Of a stretch of 64,000 nt of DNA, positions 31,227 to 42,728 are shown piece after piece. The notes beneath the pieces are model-generated. The model was not told the origin of the DNA. It worked only from the letters and a program-made list of their open reading frames with translations, and made no database searches. Position 1 is the stretch's first letter. Each line of letters starts with the position of its first letter. Location of the stretch: the NCBI GenBank assembly GCA_947453965.1, contig CANGIQ010000012.1:1-64000 (forward strand), given 5' to 3'. The DNA is from Comamonadaceae bacterium. GTDB lineage: Bacteria; Pseudomonadota; Gammaproteobacteria; Burkholderiales; Burkholderiaceae_C. Both the position numbers and the translations under genes were made by a program.

Positions 31227-34200
31227 TTAACGGGCCACGCTGTCAGCGCCTGACGTCCATTTGCGCTTGAGCCATTCGGCGAAATCGTCCAGGTAGCAAT
31301 ACACCACCGGCACGACCACCAAAGTTAACAAAGACGAGGTAATGACCCCGCCGATCACGGCCTGGCCCATGGGCGCACGCTGCTCCGAACCTTCCGATAA
31401 GGCAAAGGCCAGCGGCACCATGCCAAAAATCATCGCCAAGGTGGTCATCAAAATCGGGCGCAAACGCACTTCGGCGGCCAACAGCAACGCGTCGTTGCGG
31501 GCCAGGCCGGGGCGCACAGAACCATCGGGTTGCACCTGGTCTTCGCGCGCGCGAATGGCGAAGTCGACCAGCAAAATCGCATTTTTGGTCACCAAGCCCA
31601 TCAGCATGACCACACCAATCACCGAGAACATCGACAAGGCCGAGCCAAACATCAGCAAGGCCAAGACCACGCCAATCAGCGTCAGGGGCAGGGCGGTCAT
31701 CAAGGCCATGGGCTGCAAGAAGCTCTTGAACTGGCTGGCCAAGATCATGTAGATGAACACAATCGCCAACACCAAGGCCGAGATGGCGTAGCCAAACGAC
31801 TCTTGCATGTTCTTGGTTGAGCCACTGAACTGGAAGCGATAGCCGGGCGGCAGTTGCACGGTTTCCATCACCTTGCGAATGTCGGCTGACACTTCGCCTG
31901 CGGCACGGTTGTACACGTTGGCGTTGATGGCCACCTCGCGCATCAAATCGCGGCGGTTGATTTGGTTGGAGCCCGTGCCCTCCACCACCTGGGCAAATTG
32001 GTTCAGGCGTGCAATACGGGGGCTGCCATCGGCGGCCGTGCCCACCGTGAAGGGTAAGCGTTCCAGGTCTTGTACCGCATTGCGCGCGCTCGGGGCCAAA
32101 CGCACATTGACGTCGTAGGTTTGGTCATCCGCAGCACGCCAGTTGGTCACTGTTTGGCCCGCCACCAAGGTGCGCAATTGGTTGCCCACATTGCCCAAGG
32201 ACAGCCCGAGATCGTTGGCCGCTTCGCGTTGGATCTGGATGTCAATCGTGGGTTTGTCGGGTTTGATGCTGGAGTCCAAATCCACCAGGCCGGGGATGTG
32301 GCGTACCTTGTCCATCACCTCGCGGGTCAGTCGTTCGAGCTCACGCAAGTCGCTGCCCTGGAGCGAAAACTCGACCTGTTTGTTGCCGCCCACGCTGTCG
32401 AGCAAACCCGCGTGGGTCACGGTGATGCCAGGCACTTGACGCAAGCGCTCGCGCAGCACCGCCGACATTTGGTCCACATTGCGTTGACGGTCTTTGCGAT
32501 CGAGCAAACGCACATACACGTTGGCGTAGATTTTTCCGTTGGCGATGCCGGTGTTGATGGTGGAGAGCGTGTAGCGCACCTCTGGAAATTCACGAATGAT
32601 GGCCTCAACTTGCTGAGCCTTGGCCTCTGTGACCTCCAGCGAGGAGCCTACGGGTGTGTAGAAGCTGACCGAGGTTTCCGAGAAATCAGCCTTGGGCACA
32701 AACTCGGTGCCCAACAGCGGAACCATGAAGATGCTGACCACAAACGTTGCCACTGCCATGGCCACGGTAGCGCGTTTGTGACCCAGGGCCCATTTCAAGA
32801 TGCGTTGGTAAACCGCCACCAAGCGGTCGGTGGTGGTTTCAAACCATGCGGTGATGGGGCCAATGGTGCGGTCATAAAACGCGTTGGAATTGCCGTGCTC
32901 GCCATGTGCATGGATGGTCGGGTCGTGCCAGACGGACGACAACATGGGGTCGAGCGTGAAGCTGACGAACATCGAAATCAACACCGCCGCGACGATGGTC
33001 AAGCCAAACTCGTGGAAGAACTTGCCAATGATGCCGCCCATGAAGCCGATGGGTAAAAACACCGCCACGATGGACAGGGTGGTGGCCAACACCGCCAGGC
33101 CAATTTCTTGCGTGCCGTCCATGGCGGCGTCGTAAGGCGCTTTGCCCATTTGCACATGGCGCACGATGTTCTCGCGCACCACGATGGCGTCGTCAATCAA
33201 CAAGCCCACGCACAGCGACAAAGCCATGAGTGTGATCATGTTGATGGTGAAACCAAACATGTACATGAACAAAAACGTGCCGATGATGGCAATCGGCAGC
33301 GTGAGTCCGGTGATCACCGTCGAGCGCCAGGAGTTCAAGAACAAGAACACGATCAGCACAGTGAGCAAGGCGCCTTCAATCAGGGTTTGGCGCACATTGG
33401 CCACGCCTACGCGGATGGGGCGTGAGCCGTCTTGCACCGATTCCAGCCGCACGCCTTGGGGCAATTGGGTTTTCATCTCGGCCACGGTTTTGTTCAGGCC
33501 GTCGATCACTTCGATGGTGTTTTCGTCTTGTGCTTTTTGCACCGTCATCAACAAGGTGCGTTGGCCGTTGTAGAGCGCCAGGCTTTCCACTTCTTGGCCG
33601 CCGTCGCTGACTTTGGCCACCTGGCCCAAGCGAATGGGGGTGGTGCCTTTGCGCGCCACGATGATGTTGGCAAACTGTTCAGGCCGCAACATGCGCCCCT
33701 GCACTTGAATCACACGGTCTTGTTGCAGTGAGCGCAAGCTGCCCACGGGCAAATCTTGGGTTTCGGTTTTGACGGCATTCACCACCTGGTCAGCGCTGAT
33801 GCCCAGCGATTCCATGGCCTGCGGATTCAGATACACATTGATTTCGCGCTTGGTGCCGCCCACCACCGTGACCGAGCCCACACCTCGCACGTTTTCCAAG
33901 CGCTTTTTCAGCACCTGGTCGGCCCAGTTGGTCAGCTCCACGGCTGAAGGTGCAGCGCCCGCTTGGCCTTGTGCAGGTGTTTCAGGCACCACCGCCAGCG
34001 ACCAAATGGCACGGCTAGAAGGGTCAAAGCGCAAGACCTTAGGTTCTTTCACGTCGGTGCGCAGGGTGGGGCGAATGCTGGCCACTTTTTCGCGCACATC
34101 GTCCGCGCCCTTGCGACCGTCGATGTAGAGCTGAAACTCCACCACCACCACCGACATGCCTTCGTAGCTGCGAGAGGTCAGGGTGTTGATGCCCGCAATT

Positions 34201-34418
34201 GAATTGACGCCTTCTTCAATTTTTTTGCTGACTTCGCTCTCCACAATCTCGGGCGACGCGCCTGGGTATTCGGTGGTGATCACCACCACGGGAAAGTCAA
34301 TGTTGGGGAATTGGTCGATCTTTAAGCGCTGGTACGAGAACAAGCCCAGCACCACAAAGGCGAGCATCACCATGGTGGCGAAGACCGGATTTTTTAAACT
34401 GACTTTGGTGAACCACAT
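31227..34418 (-). CDS. RND efflux transporter permease
   Basis: 1063 aa, [12 protein letters not shown]-type N-terminus, [58 protein letters not shown]. Confidence 0.95.
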   Translation of the reverse strand: MWFTKVSLKNPVFATMVMLAFVVLGLFSYQRLKIDQFPNIDFPVVVITTEYPGASPEIVESEVSKKIEEGVNSIAGINTLTSRSYEGMSVVVVEFQLYIDGRKGADDVREKVASIRPTLRTDVKEPKVLRFDPSSRAIWSLAVVPETPAQGQAGAAPSAVELTNWADQVLKKRLENVRGVGSVTVVGGTKREINVYLNPQAMESLGISADQVVNAVKTETQDLPVGSLRSLQQDRVIQVQGRMLRPEQFANIIVARKGTTPIRLGQVAKVSDGGQEVESLALYNGQRTLLMTVQKAQDENTIEVIDGLNKTVAEMKTQLPQGVRLESVQDGSRPIRVGVANVRQTLIEGALLTVLIVFLFLNSWRSTVITGLTLPIAIIGTFLFMYMFGFTINMITLMALSLCVGLLIDDAIVVRENIVRHVQMGKAPYDAAMDGTQEIGLAVLATTLSIVAVFLPIGFMGGIIGKFFHEFGLTIVAAVLISMFVSFTLDPMLSSVWHDPTIHAHGEHGNSNAFYDRTIGPITAWFETTTDRLVAVYQRILKWALGHKRATVAMAVATFVVSIFMVPLLGTEFVPKADFSETSVSFYTPVGSSLEVTEAKAQQVEAIIREFPEVRYTLSTINTGIANGKIYANVYVRLLDRKDRQRNVDQMSAVLRERLRQVPGITVTHAGLLDSVGGNKQVEFSLQGSDLRELERLTREVMDKVRHIPGLVDLDSSIKPDKPTIDIQIQREAANDLGLSLGNVGNQLRTLVAGQTVTNWRAADDQTYDVNVRLAPSARNAVQDLERLPFTVGTAADGSPRIARLNQFAQVVEGTGSNQINRRDLMREVAINANVYNRAAGEVSADIRKVMETVQLPPGYRFQFSGSTKNMQESFGYAISALVLAIVFIYMILASQFKSFLQPMALMTALPLTLIGVVLALLMFGSALSMFSVIGVVMLMGLVTKNAILLVDFAIRAREDQVQPDGSVRPGLARNDALLLAAEVRLRPILMTTLAMIFGMVPLAFALSEGSEQRAPMGQAVIGGVITSSLLTLVVVPVVYCYLDDFAEWLKRKWTSGADSVAR

Positions 34419-34437
34419 GGCGTTCTATCAGACGGGT

Positions 34438-35616
34438 TCAAGGTGCGCTGGCGGCAGATGCTGCGGGTTGCGAGGCGGCTGCGGTGTACGTCACCCGCAG
34501 CCCTTCGCGCAAAGCGCCCACTTGGCCTTTGAGCACGATGCTGCCTGCCTCCAAACCCGTCACGCCGACCAAAGGTTCGCCGTCAGCTTGTGTCAAGTCC
34601 ATGCCGCGCACGCCCATCTCGACGGTTTTGTGGGCCACTTGAAAGTTGTCACCTACTTTTTCAACCACTTGCACATAAGGCTTGGCACGGTCAGTGCGAA
34701 CGGCAGACACGGGCACGGCCAGCACTTGGCTGCGACCTAAACCCAGCAGGCCTTTGGCGAACAAACCGTGGCGCAAACCTTCGGGTTTGTCCAAGCCCAA
34801 ATACACCAACACGCTGCGGCTGCCCGCTTGCGCGCTGGGGCTGATGCGCTTGACCTTGGCGCTGATTTTTTGCGCCCGATCTTCCACTTGCAGAGACGCC
34901 ACTTGGCCCACGCGCACGTCCACCGAATCGCTGGGACTCAACGGCACTTCCACTTCGAGCTGGCTCAAATCGACCAGCTCCAGCACTTTGGCGTCAATCG
35001 CCACGCGCTCACCCAACTGCGCACTGCGTACCGCGATCACACCTGCAAACGGGGCGCGCAGCACCGAATCGTCCAGCGATTTACGCGCCACTTCGGCGCC
35101 CGCAATGGCTGCTTTGTGGCTGGCGATGGCGCCTTGGTAAGAGGCCAAGGAGTTGTCCATGGCCGTCTTTGAAATGAACCCTTGGTTCACCAAGGCTTGG
35201 TTGGTGTCAGCTTGTCGCTGCGCAATTTCCATCTGCGATTTGGCCGCTTGCGCTTGCTCTTGAGCTTGTTCAAAGCGGCGTTGGTATTCGGTGGGGTCGA
35301 TGCGGGCCAACACCTGACCTGCCTTGACGTTGTCGCCTTCACGCACGGTGATTTCTTTCAACTCGCCTGCCACGCGGGCTTTGATGAGGGCGTAGTTCAA
35401 AGCCTTCACGGTGCCTGAGACATCGAGCCCTTGTGTGATGTCGCGCTGGCTCGCGGTGATCACATCCGAGCTGGCGAGTTCGATTTGGGTTTGCACACTG
35501 GGCGGTGCAGCCGCCGCTTCTTGCTGCGCACGCTTGGCTGAGAGTGCGCGCAAGATGCCGCCGCCTAAAGCCAAGACAACAACGCCGATCACGAGCCAAC
35601 TGGTTTTGATTTTCAT
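34438..35616 (-). CDS. RND efflux periplasmic adaptor subunit
   Basis: LKEITVREGDNVKAGQVLARIDPTEYQRRFEQAQEQ, RAPFAGVIAVRSAQLGERV. Confidence 0.93.
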   Translation of the reverse strand: MKIKTSWLVIGVVVLALGGGILRALSAKRAQQEAAAAPPSVQTQIELASSDVITASQRDITQGLDVSGTVKALNYALIKARVAGELKEITVREGDNVKAGQVLARIDPTEYQRRFEQAQEQAQAAKSQMEIAQRQADTNQALVNQGFISKTAMDNSLASYQGAIASHKAAIAGAEVARKSLDDSVLRAPFAGVIAVRSAQLGERVAIDAKVLELVDLSQLEVEVPLSPSDSVDVRVGQVASLQVEDRAQKISAKVKRISPSAQAGSRSVLVYLGLDKPEGLRHGLFAKGLLGLGRSQVLAVPVSAVRTDRAKPYVQVVEKVGDNFQVAHKTVEMGVRGMDLTQADGEPLVGVTGLEAGSIVLKGQVGALREGLRVTYTAAASQPAASAASAP

Positions 35617-36290
35617 GGGGTGGTGGGGGTGTGAGTGGAGGCGGTCATGCCGTGCAACAGCACGTCAACTTGCATGTGGATGAAACGTTCGGGGTCGACA
35701 ATTTCTGCCGATGCCGCGCAGGCACCCATGGAGTGTTTCCACATCATCAAAAAAATCATTGGCGCGACCACGGTGTAGACGGCTTGGTCTAAATCAAGGG
35801 GGCGAAACTCGCCACGATCGACGCCACGCGCCAAGATTTGGCGAATCAGTGCATTGCCAGGGCGAATCACCTCGCTTTGGTAATAGGCTGCAATGTCGGG
35901 GAAGTTTTGTGCTTCGCTCATCACCAGCTTGGCAATGCCGCTGGCGCTGGTGTTGCCCATGCGTTCCCACCAGGTTTGCATGGCGTAGCGCAGCATGTCG
36001 GCGCTGCTGCCTTGAAAACTGTTGAACTCTTCGTTCCAGGTGGGAAACAAAGACGCAATGTTTTCACGGATCACGGCCTTGAACAGGTCTTCTTTGCTTT
36101 GGAAATACAAAAACAGCGTGCCTTTGGACACGCCGGCACGTGCCGCCACTTCTTCAACCCGGGTGGCTGCAAAGCCCTTGTCCACAAACAAGGCCAGCGC
36201 CGCATCGAGCAGTTCTCCTGGACGCGCCTCTTTGCGTCGCTCCCGCTTAGGGGGCGACTCTGGCGAGATGAGGAGGCTTTCGATGGACAT
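35613..36290 (-). CDS. TetR/AcrR family regulator
   Basis: LLDAALALFVDKGFAATRVEEVAARAGVSKGTLFLYFQSKEDLFKAVI. Confidence 0.93.
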   Translation of the reverse strand: MSIESLLISPESPPKRERRKEARPGELLDAALALFVDKGFAATRVEEVAARAGVSKGTLFLYFQSKEDLFKAVIRENIASLFPTWNEEFNSFQGSSADMLRYAMQTWWERMGNTSASGIAKLVMSEAQNFPDIAAYYQSEVIRPGNALIRQILARGVDRGEFRPLDLDQAVYTVVAPMIFLMMWKHSMGACAASAEIVDPERFIHMQVDVLLHGMTASTHTPTTP

Positions 36291-36343
36291 GCTGTTAATG
36301 ACTGGTGGGTTAGTAATGTAGCCGATTCACCAGCACCCGTGAA

Positions 36344-37150
36344 TCAGGTGGTCAACAGCAGCCCCAGCCATTCGCGCAGCACCCAAGCGCTTTCACGCAG
36401 CCCAGTGCCACTGGGCAACCATTGCAACAGCGGCCGCATGTCGCTGCGCACATAACCCATGGGAGCTGGGATGACGACCAAGCCGGCTGCTTCAAACTGC
36501 TTGATGCTGCGTGGCATGTGCCAAGCATGGGTGACCAAGGCGATGCGGGTCACGCCATCGGCCTTCAGGAGTTGGGCGGTGAAAAGGGCGTTTTCGCGCG
36601 TGTCGCGGGATTGGTTTTCTTGCCAGCGCAGGCGAGGGCCACCGATGTAGCCCAGCGCCACGGCGGCGACCTGGGCTTCGGACATTTGCTCGGGGTGGCC
36701 TGCCCATCCGATGCCGCCGCTGTAGGCCATGGGCAGCTTGGACGCTTGGGCCAGATACACGCCGTACAGCAGACGCGACATGGCATCGGGCGACAGCACG
36801 GGGCCACTGTATTCCGCCGCATGTTGTTCCACGCCACCGCCCAGCACCACAATGGCTTGCACGTTGTGACGTTTCAGATCCTCCAACTGAAGCGGTGCGA
36901 CCTGAGGCAGCAGATGGAGAGACAGCCAAATGGCCACCGCCTGACAGCTCAGCAGCCACAGACCCACGCAACTCAACCCTGCCAAACTCAGAGGCAAGCG
37001 CGCCTTGACGGTGTGACGCGACGCAGACACACGCCGCCATGCCCACAGCAACATGGCCATGACACACAGCAGACCGCTGGCAGCAGGCAGCGCCAGGGTG
37101 GTCAAGATGGGTTTGAGTGCGAGCATAGAGTCCAAGAGAGGCCTTGTCAC
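36344..37150 (-). CDS. YdcF/DUF218 family protein
   Basis: QAIVVLGGGVEQHAAEYSGPVLSPDAMSRLLYGVYLAQASKLPMAYSGG, RENALFTAQLLK, HAWHMPRSIKQFEAAG. Confidence 0.88.
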   Translation of the reverse strand: MTRPLLDSMLALKPILTTLALPAASGLLCVMAMLLWAWRRVSASRHTVKARLPLSLAGLSCVGLWLLSCQAVAIWLSLHLLPQVAPLQLEDLKRHNVQAIVVLGGGVEQHAAEYSGPVLSPDAMSRLLYGVYLAQASKLPMAYSGGIGWAGHPEQMSEAQVAAVALGYIGGPRLRWQENQSRDTRENALFTAQLLKADGVTRIALVTHAWHMPRSIKQFEAAGLVVIPAPMGYVRSDMRPLLQWLPSGTGLRESAWVLREWLGLLLTT

Positions 37151-37203
37151 GAAAGGGGGCAGCCCCTTGCTGCCAAATGATGAATCATAGAATCGAACCC
37201 TCT

Positions 37204-37770
37204 ATGACCAATACCGCATTCACTCCCCATATTACTGGCGCTCACAAGGTCATCACCTTGGGCGGCGGCTGCTTTTGGTGCACCGAAGCCGTGTTTGTTC
37301 GTGTCCAAGGTGTGCTGGATGTCGAGTCCGGCTACTGCAACGGCCATGTGCTCAACCCCAGCTATGCCCAAGTGTGCGAGGGCACCACGGGCCACGTGGA
37401 GGTCGTGCGTCTGGTGTACGACCCGCAGGTGGTGCGTTTGCGGGACTTGCTGGAAATCTTTTTTGTCATCCACGACCCTACCACCTTGAACCGTCAAGGC
37501 CATGATGTGGGCACCCAATACCGCAGTGGCATTTACCTCAGCGACGAAGCCGACCGTGCCGAGGTCCAAGCCGTGCTGGATGAGGTGAACCGTCACGTCC
37601 ATGGTGCGGTGGTGACCGAGTTGCAAACCTTGAATAACTATTCGAGTGCCGAGGCCTACCACCAAGATTATTTTGAACACCACCCCGAGCAGGGCTATTG
37701 CGCCCATGTGGTGGCACCCAAAGTGCAGAAGTTTTTGCAGACCTTTGCGGATCGTGTCAAACATGGGTGA
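37204..37770 (+). CDS. msrA: Peptide methionine sulfoxide reductase A
   Basis: ITLGGGCFWCTEAVFVRVQGVLDVESGYCNGHVLNPSYAQVCEGTTGHVEVV. Confidence 0.95.
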   Translation: MTNTAFTPHITGAHKVITLGGGCFWCTEAVFVRVQGVLDVESGYCNGHVLNPSYAQVCEGTTGHVEVVRLVYDPQVVRLRDLLEIFFVIHDPTTLNRQGHDVGTQYRSGIYLSDEADRAEVQAVLDEVNRHVHGAVVTELQTLNNYSSAEAYHQDYFEHHPEQGYCAHVVAPKVQKFLQTFADRVKHG

Positions 37771-39886
37771 CTGCGTTCGCCAGTTTGCCGTGATGTCGGC
37801 TTTGGCTGTGGGCTTGGGTACTCAAATGGTTGGGGCCCAAACCCACGATGACACCACACATGCGCCGTTGGCCGAGGTGACCATCACCGCACGTCCTGAT
37901 CAAGCGAGTCCCTTGTTCGCGCCGGCTTTGCAACTGTCTGGCGCGGCCTTGACCCAAAAACAAGGCAGTACCTTGGGCGAGACTTTGGACAACCTGCCCG
38001 GCGTGGCCAACAGCTCGTTTGGTCCCAATGTGGGACGCCCTGTGGTGCGAGGTTTGGAAGGGGACCGCGTACGCATTTTGCAAAACGGTGGCAGCAACAT
38101 GGATGTGTCGGGCCTGAGTTTTGACCATGCGGTGCCGATCGACCCGTTGACCACCGAGCGCATCGAGGTGCTCTATGGCCCTGCCACCTTGCTGTATGGC
38201 AGCAGTGCGGTGGGTGGTGTGGTGAACGTGATCGACAACCGCATTGCCCGCGAACGTGCGTTCGACTCCCAGGGCGGCGTGATGGGCAAAGCCGAAGTGC
38301 GCGCCGGTGGTGCTGCGCGTGAGCGCAGCACGGCTGCCATGCTCGAGACGGGCAATGACCGCTTGGCGCTGCATGTGGACGCCTTCGATCGCAACACCGC
38401 CAACCTGTATGTGCCCAAACCGATGGACTGCACCTTGAACGGGGTGACCACCACGCAACGCCGTGTGTGCAACTCTGCCAGCAACACCCGGGGCGCAGGG
38501 GTGGGTGGCACGCTGTTGCTCGACCATGGTTATTTGGGCCTGTCCACCAGCGAATACCGCAGCAGCTACGGCACCGTGGCCGAGCCCGATGTGACGATTG
38601 GCATGCTGCGCCGCCATACCGTCATGGAGGGTGAGTGGCGTGACATGGGGCCGAATGTTGACGCGTTGAAGTTTCAATGGGGCCAAACCAACTACACCCA
38701 CACCGAATATCCAGGTGCGCAAGTCGGCACGCGCTTTGACAACGCGGGCAACGCCTTGCGTGTCGAGGCTCGCCAACACAGCCAGCCCCTGGGGCAGGGC
38801 TTGGTGCTCGATGGCGTGGTGGGACTGCAGCGTGACAGCAACCGTTTGTCGGCCCAAGGCAGCGAAGCCTTTGTGCCGTCGAGCCGCACCGACAGCGCCG
38901 CTTGGTTTGCCTACCAGGCTTTGAAAACCTCTTGGGGTCAAATCAGTGCGGCCCTTCGCACCGAAAGCGTGACCGTGGCCTCGTTGGATAACGCCGACCC
39001 CACGCGGTTTCCAGTGGAAGAAAAACGCTTCAACCCGCACAGCCTGGCCTTGGGCGTGATGCGTGATTTCCGTCAAGGCGAGGCTTCAAACGGCTGGCAA
39101 CTCAGCAGCAATTTAAGCTGGAACCAGCGCGCCCCTAAAGATTACGAACTGTTTGCCCATGGCCCCCATGCTGCCACCGGGACGTACGAGCAAGGCGATC
39201 GCCGCAGTGCGATGGAAAAAGCCACCCAGTGGGACCTTGGCGGCGCTTGGAAAGACGGTGCCCACAGCGCCAAGCTGACAGGCTTTGTGACGCACTTTGA
39301 TAACTACTTGTCCCTGCAGCCCACGGGCGAGTTCAAGGACAGCAGCGGTGCCATCGTGGCATCTTCTGCACTTGGGGCCCCGGTGTACCAGTACGAGGGG
39401 GTGCGCGCCCGCTTGGTGGGTGTGGAGTCCAGCGTCAAATTACGCATGGTGGGCGGCTCGCAAGCGCTGTGGACATCCAACGCCACCCATGGTGCGATGG
39501 ATTTAGAACTGCGTGCCGATCAGGTGCGCGCGGACGACTTGACCTACAACCGGCCCTTGCCGCGCATTGCACCCACCCGTTTAGGCGCCGATTGGGTTTG
39601 GAGCCGGGCCGCGTGGGGCGCGCGTTTGGGCGTGTTGCATGCCGGGGCGCAACAGCGTGTGCCCCATCCGGGCGATGTCACCACCGCTGGCTATACCTTG
39701 CTCAACGCCAGTGTGAATTACCACACCCACACCGGTGCGACGCACTGGATGATGTTTGCCAAGCTCGACAACCTCACCAACCAGCTGGCCTATTCATCGA
39801 CCTCGGTGCTCACCCAAACCATGGGCAGCAATGCACCGCCGTTGGCGGGGCGCAGCTTGAAGCTGGGCTTGCAAGCCAGCTTTTAA
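37763..39886 (+). CDS. TonB-dependent receptor, ZnuD-like
   Basis: Signal peptide; plug GSTLGETLDNLPGVANSSFGPNVGRPVVRGLEGDRVRILQNGGSNMDVSGLSFDHAVPIDPLTTERIEVLYGPATLLYGSSAVGGVVNVIDNRI; C-terminal Phe. Confidence 0.88.
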   Translation: MGDCVRQFAVMSALAVGLGTQMVGAQTHDDTTHAPLAEVTITARPDQASPLFAPALQLSGAALTQKQGSTLGETLDNLPGVANSSFGPNVGRPVVRGLEGDRVRILQNGGSNMDVSGLSFDHAVPIDPLTTERIEVLYGPATLLYGSSAVGGVVNVIDNRIARERAFDSQGGVMGKAEVRAGGAARERSTAAMLETGNDRLALHVDAFDRNTANLYVPKPMDCTLNGVTTTQRRVCNSASNTRGAGVGGTLLLDHGYLGLSTSEYRSSYGTVAEPDVTIGMLRRHTVMEGEWRDMGPNVDALKFQWGQTNYTHTEYPGAQVGTRFDNAGNALRVEARQHSQPLGQGLVLDGVVGLQRDSNRLSAQGSEAFVPSSRTDSAAWFAYQALKTSWGQISAALRTESVTVASLDNADPTRFPVEEKRFNPHSLALGVMRDFRQGEASNGWQLSSNLSWNQRAPKDYELFAHGPHAATGTYEQGDRRSAMEKATQWDLGGAWKDGAHSAKLTGFVTHFDNYLSLQPTGEFKDSSGAIVASSALGAPVYQYEGVRARLVGVESSVKLRMVGGSQALWTSNATHGAMDLELRADQVRADDLTYNRPLPRIAPTRLGADWVWSRAAWGARLGVLHAGAQQRVPHPGDVTTAGYTLLNASVNYHTHTGATHWMMFAKLDNLTNQLAYSSTSVLTQTMGSNAPPLAGRSLKLGLQASF

Positions 39887-39931
39887 AGCGCAGCGCATTC
39901 GCAAGCTGCGGCTTGTTCGGCACTGACGCGT

Positions 39932-40582
39932 TCAGGGTGCCAAGCGTTCACGCATCCAGCGCTGTTCTGTGGCAGCGCTGTCTGAACTGCGGTAGCGCAA
40001 ACGGTCATGCAAGCGGCTCTTGCGGCCTTGCCAAAACTCCCATTGCTCAGGCACCAACCGGTAGCCACCCCAGTGTGGGGGACGCGGCGGTTGCAACAAA
40101 AACTGCGCGCCGTATTTGGCGGCATTCGCGACCAAGGTGGCACGGCCTTCAATCACCTGGCTTTGGGGGCTGGCCCAGGCACCAATGCGCGAATCCAGCG
40201 GGCGGCTGTGGAAGTAAACATCGCTCTCAGCGTCGCTGACTTTTTCCACCCGACCTTCAATGCGCACCACGCGTTCGAGTTCGACCCAGTGGAATTGCAA
40301 CGCGGCAAATGGGTTGCCCGCCAGTTGTTCACCTTTGCGGCTTTGGTAGTTGGTGTACCAAACAATGCCACGTTCGTCATAGCCTTTGATCAACACAATC
40401 CGTGTGCTCGGGCGCAAGTCGCTGCCCACGGTGGCCAGGGTCATGGCGTTGGGCTCGGGCACCTCGGCAGCAATGGCTTCTTGCAGCCATTGCTCAAACT
40501 GTTGCATCGGATCTGCAGCCGAGGCGGACTCGTTGAGCTCGGCGCGTTCGTAGCTTTTGCGAAGGTTGGCAATGTGGTTCAT
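39932..40582 (-). CDS. pdxH: Pyridoxamine 5'-phosphate oxidase
   Basis: [84 protein letters not shown]. Confidence 0.95.
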   Translation of the reverse strand: MNHIANLRKSYERAELNESASAADPMQQFEQWLQEAIAAEVPEPNAMTLATVGSDLRPSTRIVLIKGYDERGIVWYTNYQSRKGEQLAGNPFAALQFHWVELERVVRIEGRVEKVSDAESDVYFHSRPLDSRIGAWASPQSQVIEGRATLVANAAKYGAQFLLQPPRPPHWGGYRLVPEQWEFWQGRKSRLHDRLRYRSSDSAATEQRWMRERLAP

Positions 40583-40725
40583 GGATGACAAGCCTGCAGG
40601 CTGGGGGTGAATTGGGGAGAATCTGCGCTTTCGGAGACTGCGATCAGAGGATTCCTTATTTTGGATCCATCTTTGCGCTTTATGCTCTGCCTTCTTGTGA
40701 AATCTTATTTTGAGAAAAGCACACC

Positions 40726-41724
40726 ATGGAAAGCTTGGACTTGCGCGTACTTGGGGATGTGTTGGCTTGGCGTCAAGCCGGTCGGCGCGTGACCTTGGTC
40801 ACGGTGGTGGAGACCTGGGGCAGCGCCCCGCGTCCGCCGGGGGCCTTGCTGGCCGTGCGTGACGATGGGGTGGTCAGTGGCTCGGTGTCGGGCGGCTGCG
40901 TTGAGGACGATTTGATCGCCCGCATCAAGGCCGGTGAATACGACAGCTTGTCGCATCCGTCCATGGTGGCTTACGGCGTCAGCAAAGAAGAGGCAGCCCG
41001 CTTTGGTTTGCCCTGCGGCGGCACCTTGCGCTTGGTGCAAGAGCCCGTCAGCGATGTGGGTTGGATTCAAGAGGTGCTGCAACGCACGGCGTCGCACCAG
41101 TTGGTGGCACGCACCTTGACCCTTGCCACTGGCCAAGTGGCTTTGCATGATGCCTCGCGCAGCGACGCCATGCAGTTTGACGGCAGCACCCTCACCACCT
41201 TGTTTGGCCCACGCTGGCGCTTGCTGCTGATCGGCGCCGGTCAGCTCAGCCAAGCGGTGGCGCACATGGCGGCTTTGTTGGATTTTGAGGTGTTGGTCTG
41301 CGATCCGCGCGAGGAATACGCCGCCACCTTGGGTCTGGACGGCGTGACCCGCGTCTTGGGCATGCCCGATGATGTGGTGAAAGAGCTTGTCCCAGACGCC
41401 CACACCGCCATCGTGGCTCTGACGCACGACCCCAAGCTCGATGACATGGCCTTGATGGAGGCGCTCAATTCGCAGGCGTTTTATGTGGGTGCGCTGGGCT
41501 CCCAACGCAACCAAGACACGCGCAAAAAGCGCTTGATGGAGCATTTCGACTTGAGCGCCGAGGCTGTGGCCCGTTTGCACGGCCCTGTAGGCCTGCGCAT
41601 TGGTGCCAAAACACCGGCTGAAATTGCGGTGTCCATCGTGGCCGAAATTGTGCAAATCAAAAACGCCACGCCTACACAGGCGGCTGCGCCTGCTGCCAGC
41701 ACTTCTTCTTGCGACTTGTCGTGA
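40726..41724 (+). CDS. XdhC family protein
   Basis: [70 protein letters not shown]. Confidence 0.92.
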   Translation: MESLDLRVLGDVLAWRQAGRRVTLVTVVETWGSAPRPPGALLAVRDDGVVSGSVSGGCVEDDLIARIKAGEYDSLSHPSMVAYGVSKEEAARFGLPCGGTLRLVQEPVSDVGWIQEVLQRTASHQLVARTLTLATGQVALHDASRSDAMQFDGSTLTTLFGPRWRLLLIGAGQLSQAVAHMAALLDFEVLVCDPREEYAATLGLDGVTRVLGMPDDVVKELVPDAHTAIVALTHDPKLDDMALMEALNSQAFYVGALGSQRNQDTRKKRLMEHFDLSAEAVARLHGPVGLRIGAKTPAEIAVSIVAEIVQIKNATPTQAAAPAASTSSCDLS

Positions 41725-42308
41725 CCCCTGCGTCAGACGCTCCTACGCAAGGACCCACCGTCATCGTCTTGGCCGCAGGCCAGGGCCAACGGTTCAAAGC
41801 CTCAGGCGGCACTCAAGACAAATTGGAAGCTGACCTGAGCGGCCAGCGGGTGCGCGACCATGTGTTGGCCAGCGTGCGCGCCAGTGGCTTGCCCTGGCAT
41901 GTGGTGGAGCGCTCGGATACTGCGCACCTGAACCATCCCGGCATGGGCGACAGCATTGCCTGCGGTGTGGCCGCCACACCCAAGGCCCAAGGTTGGCTGA
42001 TCTTGCCTGCCGATTTGCCATTGATTCAAGCAGTGACCTTGGTGCGTGTTGCTCAGGCCTTGCAGCATCACGCCGTGGTTGTGCCTTTTTACCAAGACCA
42101 AAAAGGCCACCCAGTGGGATTTGCCTCAGCGTGCCGTGAGGCCTTGATGGGTTTGAGGGGCGACGAAGGCGCCCGCAGCGTGGTGGCGCAGCAAGGCTTT
42201 TTTCGTTTGGATCTGCAAGACCCGGGTTGCGTGCTAGACGTGGACACGGTGGATGCCTTGGCGCAGGCCCGCGCCGTGTTGGCGCAAGGCAGTTTTTCGG
42301 GTCATTGA
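41721..42308 (+). CDS. MocA-like molybdenum-cofactor nucleotidyltransferase family (GTG start)
   Basis: VIVLAAGQGQRFKASGGTQDKLEADLSGQRVRDHV, LPADLPLIQAVTLVRV; GTGA overlap with XdhC gene. Confidence 0.85.
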   Translation: MTPASDAPTQGPTVIVLAAGQGQRFKASGGTQDKLEADLSGQRVRDHVLASVRASGLPWHVVERSDTAHLNHPGMGDSIACGVAATPKAQGWLILPADLPLIQAVTLVRVAQALQHHAVVVPFYQDQKGHPVGFASACREALMGLRGDEGARSVVAQQGFFRLDLQDPGCVLDVDTVDALAQARAVLAQGSFSGH

Positions 42309-42390
42309 CCTCTATCAAGCCAAGGCTGCGATTCCATCGCTAAGATGCATGCTTACCAGCATCCTCTGGTACTTTTATTCTTAGAACGTC

Positions 42391-42708
42391 ATGAACCACA
42401 CACCTACCAACCGTCGCGTTTTCATCTTGCAATCTGTTGCTGTCGCGGGTGCGGCTGCTTTTGTGAGCACCGCTGCGCAAGCCGCGATGGTGGATGAAAA
42501 AGACCCCCAAGCCGCAGGCTTGGGCTACAAGGCCGATGCCACCAAAGTCGACAAAGCCAAGCAACCTAAATATGCCGCCGGTCAACAGTGCAGCAACTGT
42601 GCCTTGTTCCAGGGTAAAGCCAGCGATGCCGCTGGCGGTTGTCCCCTGTTTGCCGGCAAGCAAGTGGCAGGCAAGGGCTGGTGCTCGGCCTACGCCAAGA
42701 AGGCCTAA
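42391..42708 (+). CDS. High-potential iron-sulfur protein (HiPIP) with twin-arginine-type signal
   Basis: NRRVFILQSVAVAGAAAF signal; four Cys in GQQCSNCALFQGKASDAAGGCPLFAGKQVAGKGWCSAYAKK. Confidence 0.93.
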   Translation: MNHTPTNRRVFILQSVAVAGAAAFVSTAAQAAMVDEKDPQAAGLGYKADATKVDKAKQPKYAAGQQCSNCALFQGKASDAAGGCPLFAGKQVAGKGWCSAYAKKA

Positions 42709-42728
42709 GCACGGCCGCGCTTTGCGCT

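Noticed and set aside
37757-39076. 439-aa minus-strand ORF opposite the TonB receptor
   Set aside because: Antisense shadow; the sense frame has signal peptide, plug and barrel features.
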